NCBI GenBank assembly: GCA_905234495.1
Contig: CAJOHE010000001.1
Coordinates: 162,301-226,300, forward strand
Direction: 5' to 3'
DNA length: 64,000 bases
DNA from: an uncultured Eubacterium sp.
Lineage (GTDB): Bacteria > Bacillota > Clostridia > Oscillospirales > Acutalibacteraceae
A program made the position numbers and the translations under genes. The notes under the pieces were generated by a model, which saw only the letters and a list, made by a program, of their open reading frames with translations, did no database searches and was not told the origin of the DNA. Of this stretch, positions 27,301 through 34,811 are shown one piece after another. Position 1 is the stretch's first letter, and each line of letters opens with the position of its first letter.

Positions 27301-30300
27301 GCGCCGGTAAGCGTTAACTGTTCGGTTTCGTTTCTCGTGATTACTCTGTTATCGGGATTGATACCGAGAAGCTCAAGACGGGTTGCAAACGGGCTGTCGT
27401 TGCCCTGCTCGGCAGTTAAAACGTTACCAACGTTCAGCACGTCGGAATTGCAGCCGCTCTGAAGGTCAACAAAGTACTCGTTCTGAGTGTAATAATATCT
27501 GCTGTTATATGTATAAGCGACATTATAAGACGTGTTCCAAGTTGCCAAGCCGGACTGGTGTTCCTTAGTTGAATAACTGATTGAAAGGTCGCCAGAATTA
27601 TACTGATTTGCAAGGTTACCGAATACATTGAAGTATGAGGTTGCACCCTTTGAAGCAGCTTCACTTGCCCAGAAAATGTTTGACTCGTCAAGCTCAAACT
27701 GATAGTACGGTGTACCGTCGGGTCTGTGCTTGATTGAGAGGTTCGTATCATCCGAATAGTCAATATAATAATCGGTTTCAACTACGTTACCTGCATTTGA
27801 GAAGCTAACGTTTGCGGGATCGTTGCTCGGGTACTGCTCGTCGGTATGCTCAAGCATTGCGTAAGAACCTGAGTTTATACCTTCATCATCATCCATAAAC
27901 GAGAACTGCATACCGGTAAGAAGCGGTGACTTATACTTATTGTCGCCAACGCTTGCGGTTGTTGAACCGGTTCCCGTAACGCCATTCGGAAGAACGTAGT
28001 CACCGCTGAAGGTACCCTGCTCGCCATCCTGAATATAAAGGCTTTCGTTTGAACCGAAGGTGGTCAGATAGTTATAAATACCTGTTCCCATCTTGAACGG
28101 GAAGTCCGATGTCGAAACGCTGCCCGATACGTCGTACAGATTTGTATTCTGCGTTAAGCCGGATACAAGCGAAGTAGCCTTACCCTCTGAACCGAGGAAT
28201 CTGCCGAAGTAAACAGTACCTGTCTTACGGCTACCCAAACCAAAGGTACCAACTTTCTGGTTACGGATACCGATAATCTGGTGAGCCATTGAGGGGTTAG
28301 CCATTACATACGGGAATTCATACTCGCCGTATGACTTAACAGTTGTCTTGTCGGATGCTGCGTCGTAATCTGCTTTATTTACATAGTTTACAAGCATTTC
28401 AGCAGCGTCCTCAACATATGCGCCGTTTCTGTAGGAATAGTAATCGGAAACAGTACCTGTGAGATAATATCTCATAAATACGTCCTGATACTGCGATTCC
28501 TCTTCAGCCTGAGCGTCCGTATAGGTTGTGCCGTCAATATCCTGCCACTGGCCTGAAACCGGAACTGCAAGATAATTGCCCTTGCTGAAGCCGTTAGGAA
28601 GTATGGAATCGCTGATACAAATAACAGCCTTGGGGTTTTCGGGATTGATAAAGTAAGGATACTTAACGTCAATGAAGGTTACCCTTTCGCCCGACTGCGC
28701 CGAATTATTCGGGTCATAATTATAGTTGTCGGCAATCTTCTGACCGTAGTAGTTGTAATTCATACCCGCAGCATGCGTATAGATTACATTACCCATCGTT
28801 ACATATTCACCTGCGGACTCAACGTCAACTCTTCCGTCCTTGGTCATATTCATAAAAGTACCGTAAAGAGCGTTGTAATCGGTAAGACCGTTGATGCTGT
28901 AACCGTTTGTTACGAGGTCATGGAATTCAAGAATAGTGTTGTCGTAGATATCCTTATATGTCAGCCACATAACGCCGTTATAGCCGCCGTATGCTTCAAC
29001 ATCGCCCTGCTCGGTCTCGGGATATTCACGAATCATCTTAGGTGTATCGCCGTAGTAGTTTGTTGTTGCAAACAAATCACGAAGTGCCTGATAGTACTGG
29101 CCGTAATTTGTAGGCTCTGTGTAAATCTCATTCACGCCGTTCTCGTAATTATTGAGACAGTCGAGATAATTATTTGATGAGGAGAAGAATGTATTGGGAT
29201 CGGTTGTGACCTTATCAAAGCCGCGCATAATACGGCTGAGGTCGCCTTCCTTGTAGTCAGCTACCTGAGAAAGGATTGACTTTCTGACGTTGATAGCCTC
29301 GCATACAAAGCGATAGTTGAAGATTCTGATAGGCGTGGTTGCGGCAATATATGTTACGTTATTGCTGTCCTCACCTGCAACAAGGGCAAACTTAGGATAG
29401 TAGGTTGCCATATATGAAGCTGAATCCTGCATCTTAGCCGTGCTGAAGTTGTAGTTGAAGAAATTGCCGTTGAATACAAACGAGTTTGCAAGAGCAGCTC
29501 TGTATTCGCTTACGCCCGACTGAGGTGTGAGAAGAAGTGAATAGTAGTTTTCTTCATCAAAATCGCCGTATGAAGAATTTCTGAGAGGTGTTCTGTTAGT
29601 GCCTCTGTCAGAAGCTGAAGCGCCCATCGTCCACGTCCAGTCAAGGTCTCTGTTCTGCTGACCTACTGCAGCGTTCCAGTTGTTGTAGAGATAGAAATTG
29701 CTGCTGTCGGTGTTGTCGCTGTTAACCGGATAATATGCGATGAGATAACGGTCATAGCCCCAGAGAGCAGCGCCGTTAACGTTATCCTTTGCCTTGAGCA
29801 TAATAGGCATTTCGGGAAGCGAGGACTGACCGGTGTACATAAGTACCGTGTCGGGATAGTAAAGCCAAGACTCTACGTCCTTTACGTTACCCATACCCGC
29901 GTTGCTTTCGCTTGAATAGCCGGGCTCGGTGTAAAGAATATTGTTATAATACTTATGACCGCCCACCGTGTAGCTGTATCCTGCCGAATCGTGCTCGAAG
30001 CTCGGAACCGCAGTTGCCGTTGCGGGTGTCCAAGGCTGCATAGCTGCGGTTGCATTAATAAGGTTTGAAGCAGCAGCGCTGAAATCAACATCTGTGTTTT
30101 CACCGTATTTGTATGCGTCGAGGGTAGCCTGACAGTTCACATAAGCCTCGTAAGCGGCGGACATATTTGTGTAAACCGTGCCGTCCATCTTAGCTTCATA
30201 CGCATCCATAGCGTCTGCGATTATCTGCTCGTTTGATACGGGATTATCGTATACTTCCTTTGAGGAATATATTTTGAGATTTCTCATATATCCCGTAAAG

Positions 30301-30998
30301 CCGTTGGAACCGTTAACATCAGTTGCGCCGATTAAATAACTCGTTGCCGAAGAAATGGCAGCAGCCGCGTCGGCGTTTGTTACACCGCCGCCGTTAGCAG
30401 TATTGACATAATCGGCCCTGAATGTGCAAAGAAGCGTATCACCGTTATAGTACGAATACGAACCGTCAGCCGACATAACAAACTTCATTGTGTACCATTC
30501 ATTAACGGGATAAAGATCGTTACCGTCCTTTGAAGCGGTATAAGTACAGAACGAGCTGTCGTCAAAGTCCGAATTGTAATAGCTCCTTATGCCAGTACCG
30601 TTTGATATATCCGTGCGGTATCTGTTCCACCAGTCAGCGGAGGAGCCGAGCATACTGTAATTACCGAAACTAAAATAATAGTTGTCAAGGTTATTGTCGG
30701 GATTAAACACATCAAACGAAATGACAAAACCGCTGTCCTCGGTAACATCCGCGAGCGGATTATCATCAAGTTTGATATACTGCGAACCGTTAAAGGACCA
30801 TGCGTTCGCACTGCTGTCCCAGGTTGCATTTCCGGAAAAACCGGACTTGGTACTGCCCGTCATATATTCATAGACAGAACCGTTAGAATAAACTGTTACG
30901 TCTGCAAAGGCGGTAATAGCCGATAACGGCAACGAGGTTATTACCATCAATGTAGCAACAAAAACAGATAATGCCTTTGTTGTTAACTTGCGTTTCAT
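24372..30998 (-). CDS. Giant secreted modular protein 2, scaffold paralogue without the GH43 cassette (2208 aa)
   Basis: The signal peptide (about 1-32) is followed by a LamG-like domain (about 40-245, ending GYMRNLKIYSS), a FIVAR-like segment (about 250-320, MDGTVYTNMSAAYEAY), a Tyr/Asn-rich beta region (330-560), a helical segment with VADYKEGDLSRIMRGFD, and a C-terminal module of about 1470 aa from residue 735. Matching landmarks with giant 1 are VIYTHA, SGERxTxI, YYIDYSD, NAWxGxxxFTGxDT, YYNIGVxTCDK and VIPFYTF. Between the first half and the C-terminal module, giant 1 has about 1150 residues that this protein lacks. No catalytic motif was recognised and there is no cell-wall anchor. It may be a surface carbohydrate-binding scaffold. 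Confidence 0.78.
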   Translation of the reverse strand: MKRKLTTKALSVFVATLMVITSLPLSAITAFADVTVYSNGSVYEYMTGSTKSGFSGNATWDSSANAWSFNGSQYIKLDDNPLADVTEDSGFVISFDVFNPDNNLDNYYFSFGNYSMLGSSADWWNRYRTDISNGTGIRSYYNSDFDDSSFCTYTASKDGNDLYPVNEWYTMKFVMSADGSYSYYNGDTLLCTFRADYVNTANGGGVTNADAAAAISSATSYLIGATDVNGSNGFTGYMRNLKIYSSKEVYDNPVSNEQIIADAMDAYEAKMDGTVYTNMSAAYEAYVNCQATLDAYKYGENTDVDFSAAASNLINATAAMQPWTPATATAVPSFEHDSAGYSYTVGGHKYYNNILYTEPGYSSESNAGMGNVKDVESWLYYPDTVLMYTGQSSLPEMPIMLKAKDNVNGAALWGYDRYLIAYYPVNSDNTDSSNFYLYNNWNAAVGQQNRDLDWTWTMGASASDRGTNRTPLRNSSYGDFDEENYYSLLLTPQSGVSEYRAALANSFVFNGNFFNYNFSTAKMQDSASYMATYYPKFALVAGEDSNNVTYIAATTPIRIFNYRFVCEAINVRKSILSQVADYKEGDLSRIMRGFDKVTTDPNTFFSSSNNYLDCLNNYENGVNEIYTEPTNYGQYYQALRDLFATTNYYGDTPKMIREYPETEQGDVEAYGGYNGVMWLTYKDIYDNTILEFHDLVTNGYSINGLTDYNALYGTFMNMTKDGRVDVESAGEYVTMGNVIYTHAAGMNYNYYGQKIADNYNYDPNNSAQSGERVTFIDVKYPYFINPENPKAVICISDSILPNGFSKGNYLAVPVSGQWQDIDGTTYTDAQAEEESQYQDVFMRYYLTGTVSDYYSYRNGAYVEDAAEMLVNYVNKADYDAASDKTTVKSYGEYEFPYVMANPSMAHQIIGIRNQKVGTFGLGSRKTGTVYFGRFLGSEGKATSLVSGLTQNTNLYDVSGSVSTSDFPFKMGTGIYNYLTTFGSNESLYIQDGEQGTFSGDYVLPNGVTGTGSTTASVGDNKYKSPLLTGMQFSFMDDDEGINSGSYAMLEHTDEQYPSNDPANVSFSNAGNVVETDYYIDYSDDTNLSIKHRPDGTPYYQFELDESNIFWASEAASKGATSYFNVFGNLANQYNSGDLSISYSTKEHQSGLATWNTSYNVAYTYNSRYYYTQNEYFVDLQSGCNSDVLNVGNVLTAEQGNDSPFATRLELLGINPDNRVITRNETEQLTLTGAKRAFTELPKLDKNTSNNVSNAWTGRVLFTGSDTIEKQTDTSSAETYSNYVLELGTVTKIDNATYVYSTTEDTYQYYNIGVHTCDKTAIRTFLEKYVNKQLLLDEDRNVVLDENGEPTVVTDEKHPNGEILSGDYSFTTYQKYLDAIAAIYADVNDYKDTKVGDTAQDNVTAYNADGSPIFNGTKTGKDIHNEETAITTDVEQVALIQAVIDAYMNLLDIQSFDKFRDEYEQIINTAEEDGGANDVNIYPSETETDISGNPIIIVDAPQGKFTQPSIDDFSRALTLANVFYNYYEDHDHPDPDKNYWRETTLQYEEYVALNEMVQAAADALKLAIDNEELVDTILEKSIDLSGGIYGDTEYTARSWFDLYNKFEESNAVNAACYDENFKLKAMYKEDPTTTKTVTFLDVPYTYVQQGTEYSDEQAAVYYDCPILQDTNLKVADKPSTYQTFDIVTQVVTEMDRGKYTDEGLALVDALYEQLTTGADPTKPSVYISIDPDQQALYSSITGQSIELSKLKATTYDAQTGSETDKLSAQLLDLINTLDENYYNMFEAFLTVQDQEGNIVDGIECELVDAGKYGDILTIDASDYCADAKSIKWSLTLTDGNDKPIGRSKKLSSYYGTTLELKADANVHATAILSTELPEDSWTIYVYNYYSNVTDVRYVLKDDYPDLNELSGDEIAALMAEPVEPAVIPFYTFVGFTAVQTDDSTIYLRPQYTGEQVSEVALGSDGISFGHIDKPYSKSADTVYSYFGTGVTINYSSRDFYAYASKCDGSDKYRIVSYNPNYQFAAYEDETYYVITYVEGAEDTEPQYRIKDGDYLTPENVEGFHKPAGVVRTDQEVINFMIRYKEPFVYTQTYKQYNDGTNDLLRCYFRITAGNTKDQAVGVNYLMKVYDQDSGTYKVNEYTKNIDNVASSGQFTVTVRKDGITYKKVPMRAYATYPYTYTFIPYEGEPTQQLINTTAYSSWTYDWSGD

Positions 30999-31031
30999 TC
31001 CATTTCCTCCTAAATATAAATATACACATAT

Positions 31032-31060
31032 ATATTAATATAATGTCTATTATTTGTCAA
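31032..31060 (-). promoter_or_regulatory. Predicted promoter of giant 2 - peptide B
   Basis: A consensus TTGACA (31060-31055) is followed after 17 nt by TAATAT (31037-31032), with TATATT three bases upstream as an alternative. The start near 31025 leaves about 27 nt to the giant 2 ATG, which has TAGGAGG. It lies just after the LRR2 terminator, so giant 2 is its own unit. Confidence 0.6.
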
Positions 31061-31104
31061 TAGAAAAATTAAATAATTTTTAACAAGCTTTCAACATATT
31101 GCGT

Positions 31105-31134
31105 CGAAAAAGAAAAAGGGCGGATAAACCGCCC
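31105..31134 (-). terminator. Terminator after the LRR2 gene
   Basis: A 6-bp GC stem, GGGCGG (31118-31123) and CCGCCC (31129-31134), with loop ATAAA. On the minus strand it is followed by TTTTTCTTTTTCG. It is 19 nt after the LRR2 stop. Confidence 0.8.
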
Positions 31135-31152
31135 ATAAATTGTGGTATAAAG

Positions 31153-32271
31153 TTAATAAGAAATAAAGTTGCCGTAAAGCGGCAGATATGGCGAGGAATT
31201 ATTCCTCAGAATTGCGTAATCCTTTGCGTTTACATAGCCGTCGTTATCAGCGTCAACCGTCATAATTGTGATGTAATCATCGCTGTCCGGTGTAAAGGTA
31301 AAGTTCTTTACAACGCCGTTATAAGTAACCGTTTTTGTCACTGTCGTCTCCGTTGAATCTATAGTGAAAGTGCCGTTACATGGGCTTCCGTCTACCAAAG
31401 CGTCCGTAATAAGCAGGTTTGTCGCGTCCCCTGCTTTATTGAGCATCGCATAGATTGAGATGTAAAGCTGATAACTTACGGGGGCAATCCTGAGATTATA
31501 GGTTCCCGTCAGTCCCGAGCTAATCAGATTTGTTCTGATATAGTAGGTATTTCCCTTAACAAAGTCAACGTTTACGCTGAAATTTGTGTTACTGTCGGAT
31601 ATATCGTCGTTGCTCTTTATGAGATTGAACGAGCTGTCGTAAACTGCACCGTAAGTATCGTGATTACCCGAGGAATAGACTCTGAAAGTGCCGTCCGCTT
31701 TTGCGATGTATTTGTAATAAGCCCTCATGCCCCTGACGTCAATGCTGACGGGCGTTGCGCCGCAGAGTATATTATCCATATCAAAAGGAATGTTGTTCTG
31801 CTTTGCAAAATGCAGGGCGTATGAACCGGGGTCGCTGTGAAGAACGAATCCGCTTTTCAGCACGCTGTCATCATATGCAAAGGATGAATCGGCAATCGAG
31901 GTAACGCTCTTCGGGATAAAGAGATAATCAAGCGACGTGCATCTGGCAAACGCGCCGAGCCCTACGGATGCGATACCGTCGGGCAGAGTGAGTGCGGAAA
32001 CGCTTTCAAAGTCCGCAAAGGCATAGGAGCTGATTGAGGTTATATCCTCGTCCATCACTATGTTTTCACAGGTTGCGGCATATCTGTGCCACGGGGGAAG
32101 ATAGTTTTCGCTATACTCTTCCATATCGCCGCTACCAGTAAGGGTGAGCGTATTCGTATCTGAATTATAGCTATACGAAATGTCGTCCGCATACGCAAGA
32201 AAAGAGAAAGAGAGAGACGATGCTATAAAGAGTATCGCCAGTATGTATCTGATAATCCTGTTAGATTTCAT
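31153..32271 (-). CDS. Secreted leucine-rich-repeat (BspA-type) protein with C-terminal dockerin-like loop (LRR2)
   Basis: 372 aa, paralogue of LRR1. The signal peptide (about 1-28, ending FLAYA) precedes LRR_5 repeats (ITSISSYAFADFESVSALTL, VTSIADSSFAYD), a SYALHFAKQNNI segment typical of these proteins and a beta-rich middle domain. The C-terminus has one calcium loop, DADNDGYVNAKD (D1, D3, D5, G6, D12), then YLPLYGNFISY. Compared with LRR1 the loop and the tail are conserved better than the middle, so the C-terminus is probably a docking or sorting module. It starts 21 nt after the stop of the WYL regulator with AGGGGGAGGGAAT before the ATG, so the two are likely cotranscribed. Confidence 0.84.
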   Translation of the reverse strand: MKSNRIIRYILAILFIASSLSFSFLAYADDISYSYNSDTNTLTLTGSGDMEEYSENYLPPWHRYAATCENIVMDEDITSISSYAFADFESVSALTLPDGIASVGLGAFARCTSLDYLFIPKSVTSIADSSFAYDDSVLKSGFVLHSDPGSYALHFAKQNNIPFDMDNILCGATPVSIDVRGMRAYYKYIAKADGTFRVYSSGNHDTYGAVYDSSFNLIKSNDDISDSNTNFSVNVDFVKGNTYYIRTNLISSGLTGTYNLRIAPVSYQLYISIYAMLNKAGDATNLLITDALVDGSPCNGTFTIDSTETTVTKTVTYNGVVKNFTFTPDSDDYITIMTVDADNDGYVNAKDYAILRNNSSPYLPLYGNFISY

Positions 32272-32292
32272 ATTCCCTCCCCCTTTCGTTTT

Positions 32293-33282
32293 TTAGTAGA
32301 GGCTCAGTATTTTTTCTGCCTTTTCCTTTATCATTTCGGTGAGCTCGGCGGGCTCAATAACTTTTATTGAATCGCCGTACTGCATTATCCACGAAACAAG
32401 TCCGTCGCTCAGAGCCGCGTCAACAGTTGTTATGAACTTATTGTTTTCAGCGGCAACAAGCGGGATTTTTGAACCGAAGCGGTCCATCATCTCTTCCTGA
32501 ATCGAGATGTCGCACTCAAGCTTTACAGTGCATTTATCGCCCGAGAACATATTGAAAAGCTTTGACGAATAGTCCTGAGTGTCGAATTTATCTGTGTATT
32601 CGCTGACCTCGGAAAACGGTCTCACGGGCTCGTCAAGAATCTCGAGGCGTTTCATTCGGTCGATTCTCAGATTCAACAGATTGTCATACTTTTCATTGTT
32701 GCAGACAAGGTAGTAATGGTCGTTTTTCCAGATGAGCGCATAGGGCGAAACGCGGAAAGTTTTCTCGGTGAAGCCCTTTTTGTTTTCAACGTCAATATTG
32801 CGCTTTTTATAGATGAACTTAACCTTCTGCTTATCCATAATCGCGCTGTGAAGGCGGTCGATTATAAAATAGATTTCCTCGTTTGTACACTTGGCGCCGG
32901 GCGCGTCAACGTAAACGCGGCTTTCAAAGGTTTCCGCCTGCATTTCGCTGACGAGAGTTTTAAGCTTTGAAATAAGTGAATCTGTCTTTTTCGGCGTGAT
33001 GAATCCTGCGCTTGAAACCGCGTCAACAAGAAGCATTACCTCGGGTTCCTCAAAGGTTCTGCTCGCCATAAAATAACCGCGCTTCGGGCTTTTTGTGGCT
33101 ATGATGTCGCAGCCTATTGCGTTTAGCGCCTCGATGTCGGTATATATTGATTTTCGCTCGCAGTAAATATCATATTTTTTGAGCATTTCTATGAGCTCGG
33201 TTGTTGAAAGCGGATGCTCGTCGTCGCTGTACTTTTCAAGCAGACGGTAAATATAGAGCGTTTTAAGCTTTGATGACTGCAT
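32293..33282 (-). CDS. WYL-domain transcriptional regulator
   Basis: An N-terminal helix-turn-helix of DeoR type (KLKTLYIYRLLEKYSDDEHPLS, then ERKSIYTDIEALNAIG; about residues 5-70) is followed by a WYL domain (about 140-220, KTFRVSPYALIWKNDHYYLV) and a C-terminal WCX region. WYL proteins sense small ligands, often nucleotides or nucleic acid, and regulate nearby genes. The ATG at 33282 has GAGGTGA eight bases upstream and is preferred to the GTG at 33291 (329 aa). It sits directly upstream of LRR2 and the giant genes and is the only obvious candidate regulator of that island in the window; the link is inferred from position. Confidence 0.85.
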   Translation of the reverse strand: MQSSKLKTLYIYRLLEKYSDDEHPLSTTELIEMLKKYDIYCERKSIYTDIEALNAIGCDIIATKSPKRGYFMASRTFEEPEVMLLVDAVSSAGFITPKKTDSLISKLKTLVSEMQAETFESRVYVDAPGAKCTNEEIYFIIDRLHSAIMDKQKVKFIYKKRNIDVENKKGFTEKTFRVSPYALIWKNDHYYLVCNNEKYDNLLNLRIDRMKRLEILDEPVRPFSEVSEYTDKFDTQDYSSKLFNMFSGDKCTVKLECDISIQEEMMDRFGSKIPLVAAENNKFITTVDAALSDGLVSWIMQYGDSIKVIEPAELTEMIKEKAEKILSLY

Positions 33283-33309
33283 AATATTCACCTCTTTTTT
33301 TCTATTATA

Positions 33310-34770
33310 CTACATTTCATCAAGCTTTTCAACTATAGTCCTGAAAACAGGACAACAATCAAGCGCTCCGCTCGTGCCGTCCTCGCACATAACCACTATT
33401 GCATACTCGGGGTTATCATAGGGATAAAAGCCCGCAAAATAGGTTATGAGAATTTCCCTACCGTCCTCGAATATTCCGCTCTGAGCAGTCGCGGTCTTCC
33501 CGCCGCAATCGCTTTTGTAATCGGCGTTTTTGCCAGTTCCGTCAGTTACAACGTATTTCATATATTCCCTGAGAGTTTCTGCGGTACCCTCACTCATAAC
33601 GCGGCTTCCCTTGTCATTTCCGATTTCAAGCGTGGGATAACTATAAATTCCGCCGTTTGCGATGCAGGATATAAAGGAGGCAAAATGAAGAGCGCTGTCG
33701 TTGAGCTTACCCTGCCCGAAGGAAAAGAGCGCAAGCTCGCCTGCTGACTTCAAGTCCGCCTCAGTCGGCATACTGCCGCCGCTCACTGTCCAGTTATCAT
33801 AGAGCTCAAATGATTCCGAAAAGCCGAGGCTCTTTGCGGTTTCAAGCAGCTTCTCCGCGCCGAGGATGTTTGCAAGGTTTATGAAGTAGCAGTTACAGGA
33901 ATTTGCGAGCGCGGTTTTTATTTGCTGCCTCCCGTGGGATTTATTGTGCTGACAGTGAAAAACAGTGTCGCCGACTTTAATTTTTCCTTTACATTCATAG
34001 GTTGGATTAATCCCGTTTTCCGTGGCGCAAACCGCCGAAACAAGCTTGAATACAGAGCCTACGGCATAGTTGGCTGTCGCTCTGTTTATATATTCTTCGC
34101 CCCTGCTGACGCTTGCAAGCACTTGCGAGGTTTCGCAATCGAGAATTACAATAGCGCCCTTTTTTATTGTAGACGCGGACTGCTCGGCAATCTTCTGAAT
34201 GTCGCTGTCGAGTGAAACGATTATCCCGTCTGCTGAGTCATAGTTGTTATCATTCACAGTTGCGTTATTGCCCCGCAGAAGCTCACCTCTTGCGTTTATC
34301 CCGAAGCTTACCGAAAGAGAGCCGATTTCCTGTGAAGAGTGCGCCTCGAGCCCGCCGCACGCCCTGTCAAGAATATGTCTTGCGGGCATATCTTCCGTGT
34401 TTTCAATTATTCTTTCATACTGCTTTATATACTTTGTTTTAACGGTTCTTCTGACCGTTTTTGTTATGGGGTATCCCTTCTGAAGCTCTCTTAGAATTTC
34501 AGCCTGCTCATCCGCAGAAAACAGTATTTCAAGCTCTCTCATACATTTCTCATTCGGCTCGATTACCGCTACGGTTTCCCTGCCGTTGTTATTAAGCCTT
34601 ACGCCCTTGCGGTCGTATATGTTTGAATAAAGCGTTCCTATATCAACTCTGTAGCTGTTGTAGCTGTCGTTTACATATGCAGATTTATCCGTCGCGACAA
34701 AGAAGCAGCGGGCAATTATCGCAGCAAAAAAGAGAGCGAACATAACGGCGGCTGTGACAATTCTTTTCAT
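33310..34770 (-). CDS. Penicillin-binding transpeptidase domain protein (class B-like)
   Basis: An N-terminal membrane anchor (about 1-22), a PBP dimerisation-like region and a transpeptidase domain (about 185-480). The active-site serine is in AVGSVFKL (SxxK), the second motif is SCN in LANSCNCYF (SxN), and the third box is GGKTATAQSG, where the usual KTG reads KTA. FAGFYPYDNPEYAIVVMCE is a typical class B C-terminal strand. At 486 aa it is shorter than PBP2 or SpoVD and resembles PbpA/FtsI-like proteins of Clostridia. The ATG at 34770 is preferred over the upstream ATG at 34794, since AGGGGG is eight bases ahead. That ribosome binding site is buried in the terminator hairpin at 34779-34804. 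Confidence 0.86.
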   Translation of the reverse strand: MKRIVTAAVMFALFFAAIIARCFFVATDKSAYVNDSYNSYRVDIGTLYSNIYDRKGVRLNNNGRETVAVIEPNEKCMRELEILFSADEQAEILRELQKGYPITKTVRRTVKTKYIKQYERIIENTEDMPARHILDRACGGLEAHSSQEIGSLSVSFGINARGELLRGNNATVNDNNYDSADGIIVSLDSDIQKIAEQSASTIKKGAIVILDCETSQVLASVSRGEEYINRATANYAVGSVFKLVSAVCATENGINPTYECKGKIKVGDTVFHCQHNKSHGRQQIKTALANSCNCYFINLANILGAEKLLETAKSLGFSESFELYDNWTVSGGSMPTEADLKSAGELALFSFGQGKLNDSALHFASFISCIANGGIYSYPTLEIGNDKGSRVMSEGTAETLREYMKYVVTDGTGKNADYKSDCGGKTATAQSGIFEDGREILITYFAGFYPYDNPEYAIVVMCEDGTSGALDCCPVFRTIVEKLDEM

Positions 34771-34804
34771 AAAAAAATCCCCCTGTATAAGCATTTACAG
34801 GGGG
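34771..34804 (-). terminator. Terminator after the U32 gene that sequesters the PBP ribosome binding site
   Basis: CCCCCTGTA (34779-34787) and TACAGGGGG (34796-34804) form a 9-bp stem with loop of 8 nt. On the minus strand it is followed by an A and seven Ts ending at the PBP ATG. The 3' arm is also the AGGGGG ribosome binding site of the PBP gene, so in a readthrough transcript the hairpin would hide it. Confidence 0.82.
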
Positions 34805-34811
34805 TGTTTTA

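Noticed and set aside
13169..30998. Long antisense reading frames within the giant genes
   Set aside because: They lack ribosome binding sites and family features and arise from codon bias of the true frame.
13169..31000. CRISPR array or tandem repeats in the exoprotein island
   Set aside because: Apparent repetition comes from Ser/Thr/Asn-rich codons; no regularly spaced identical repeats were found.
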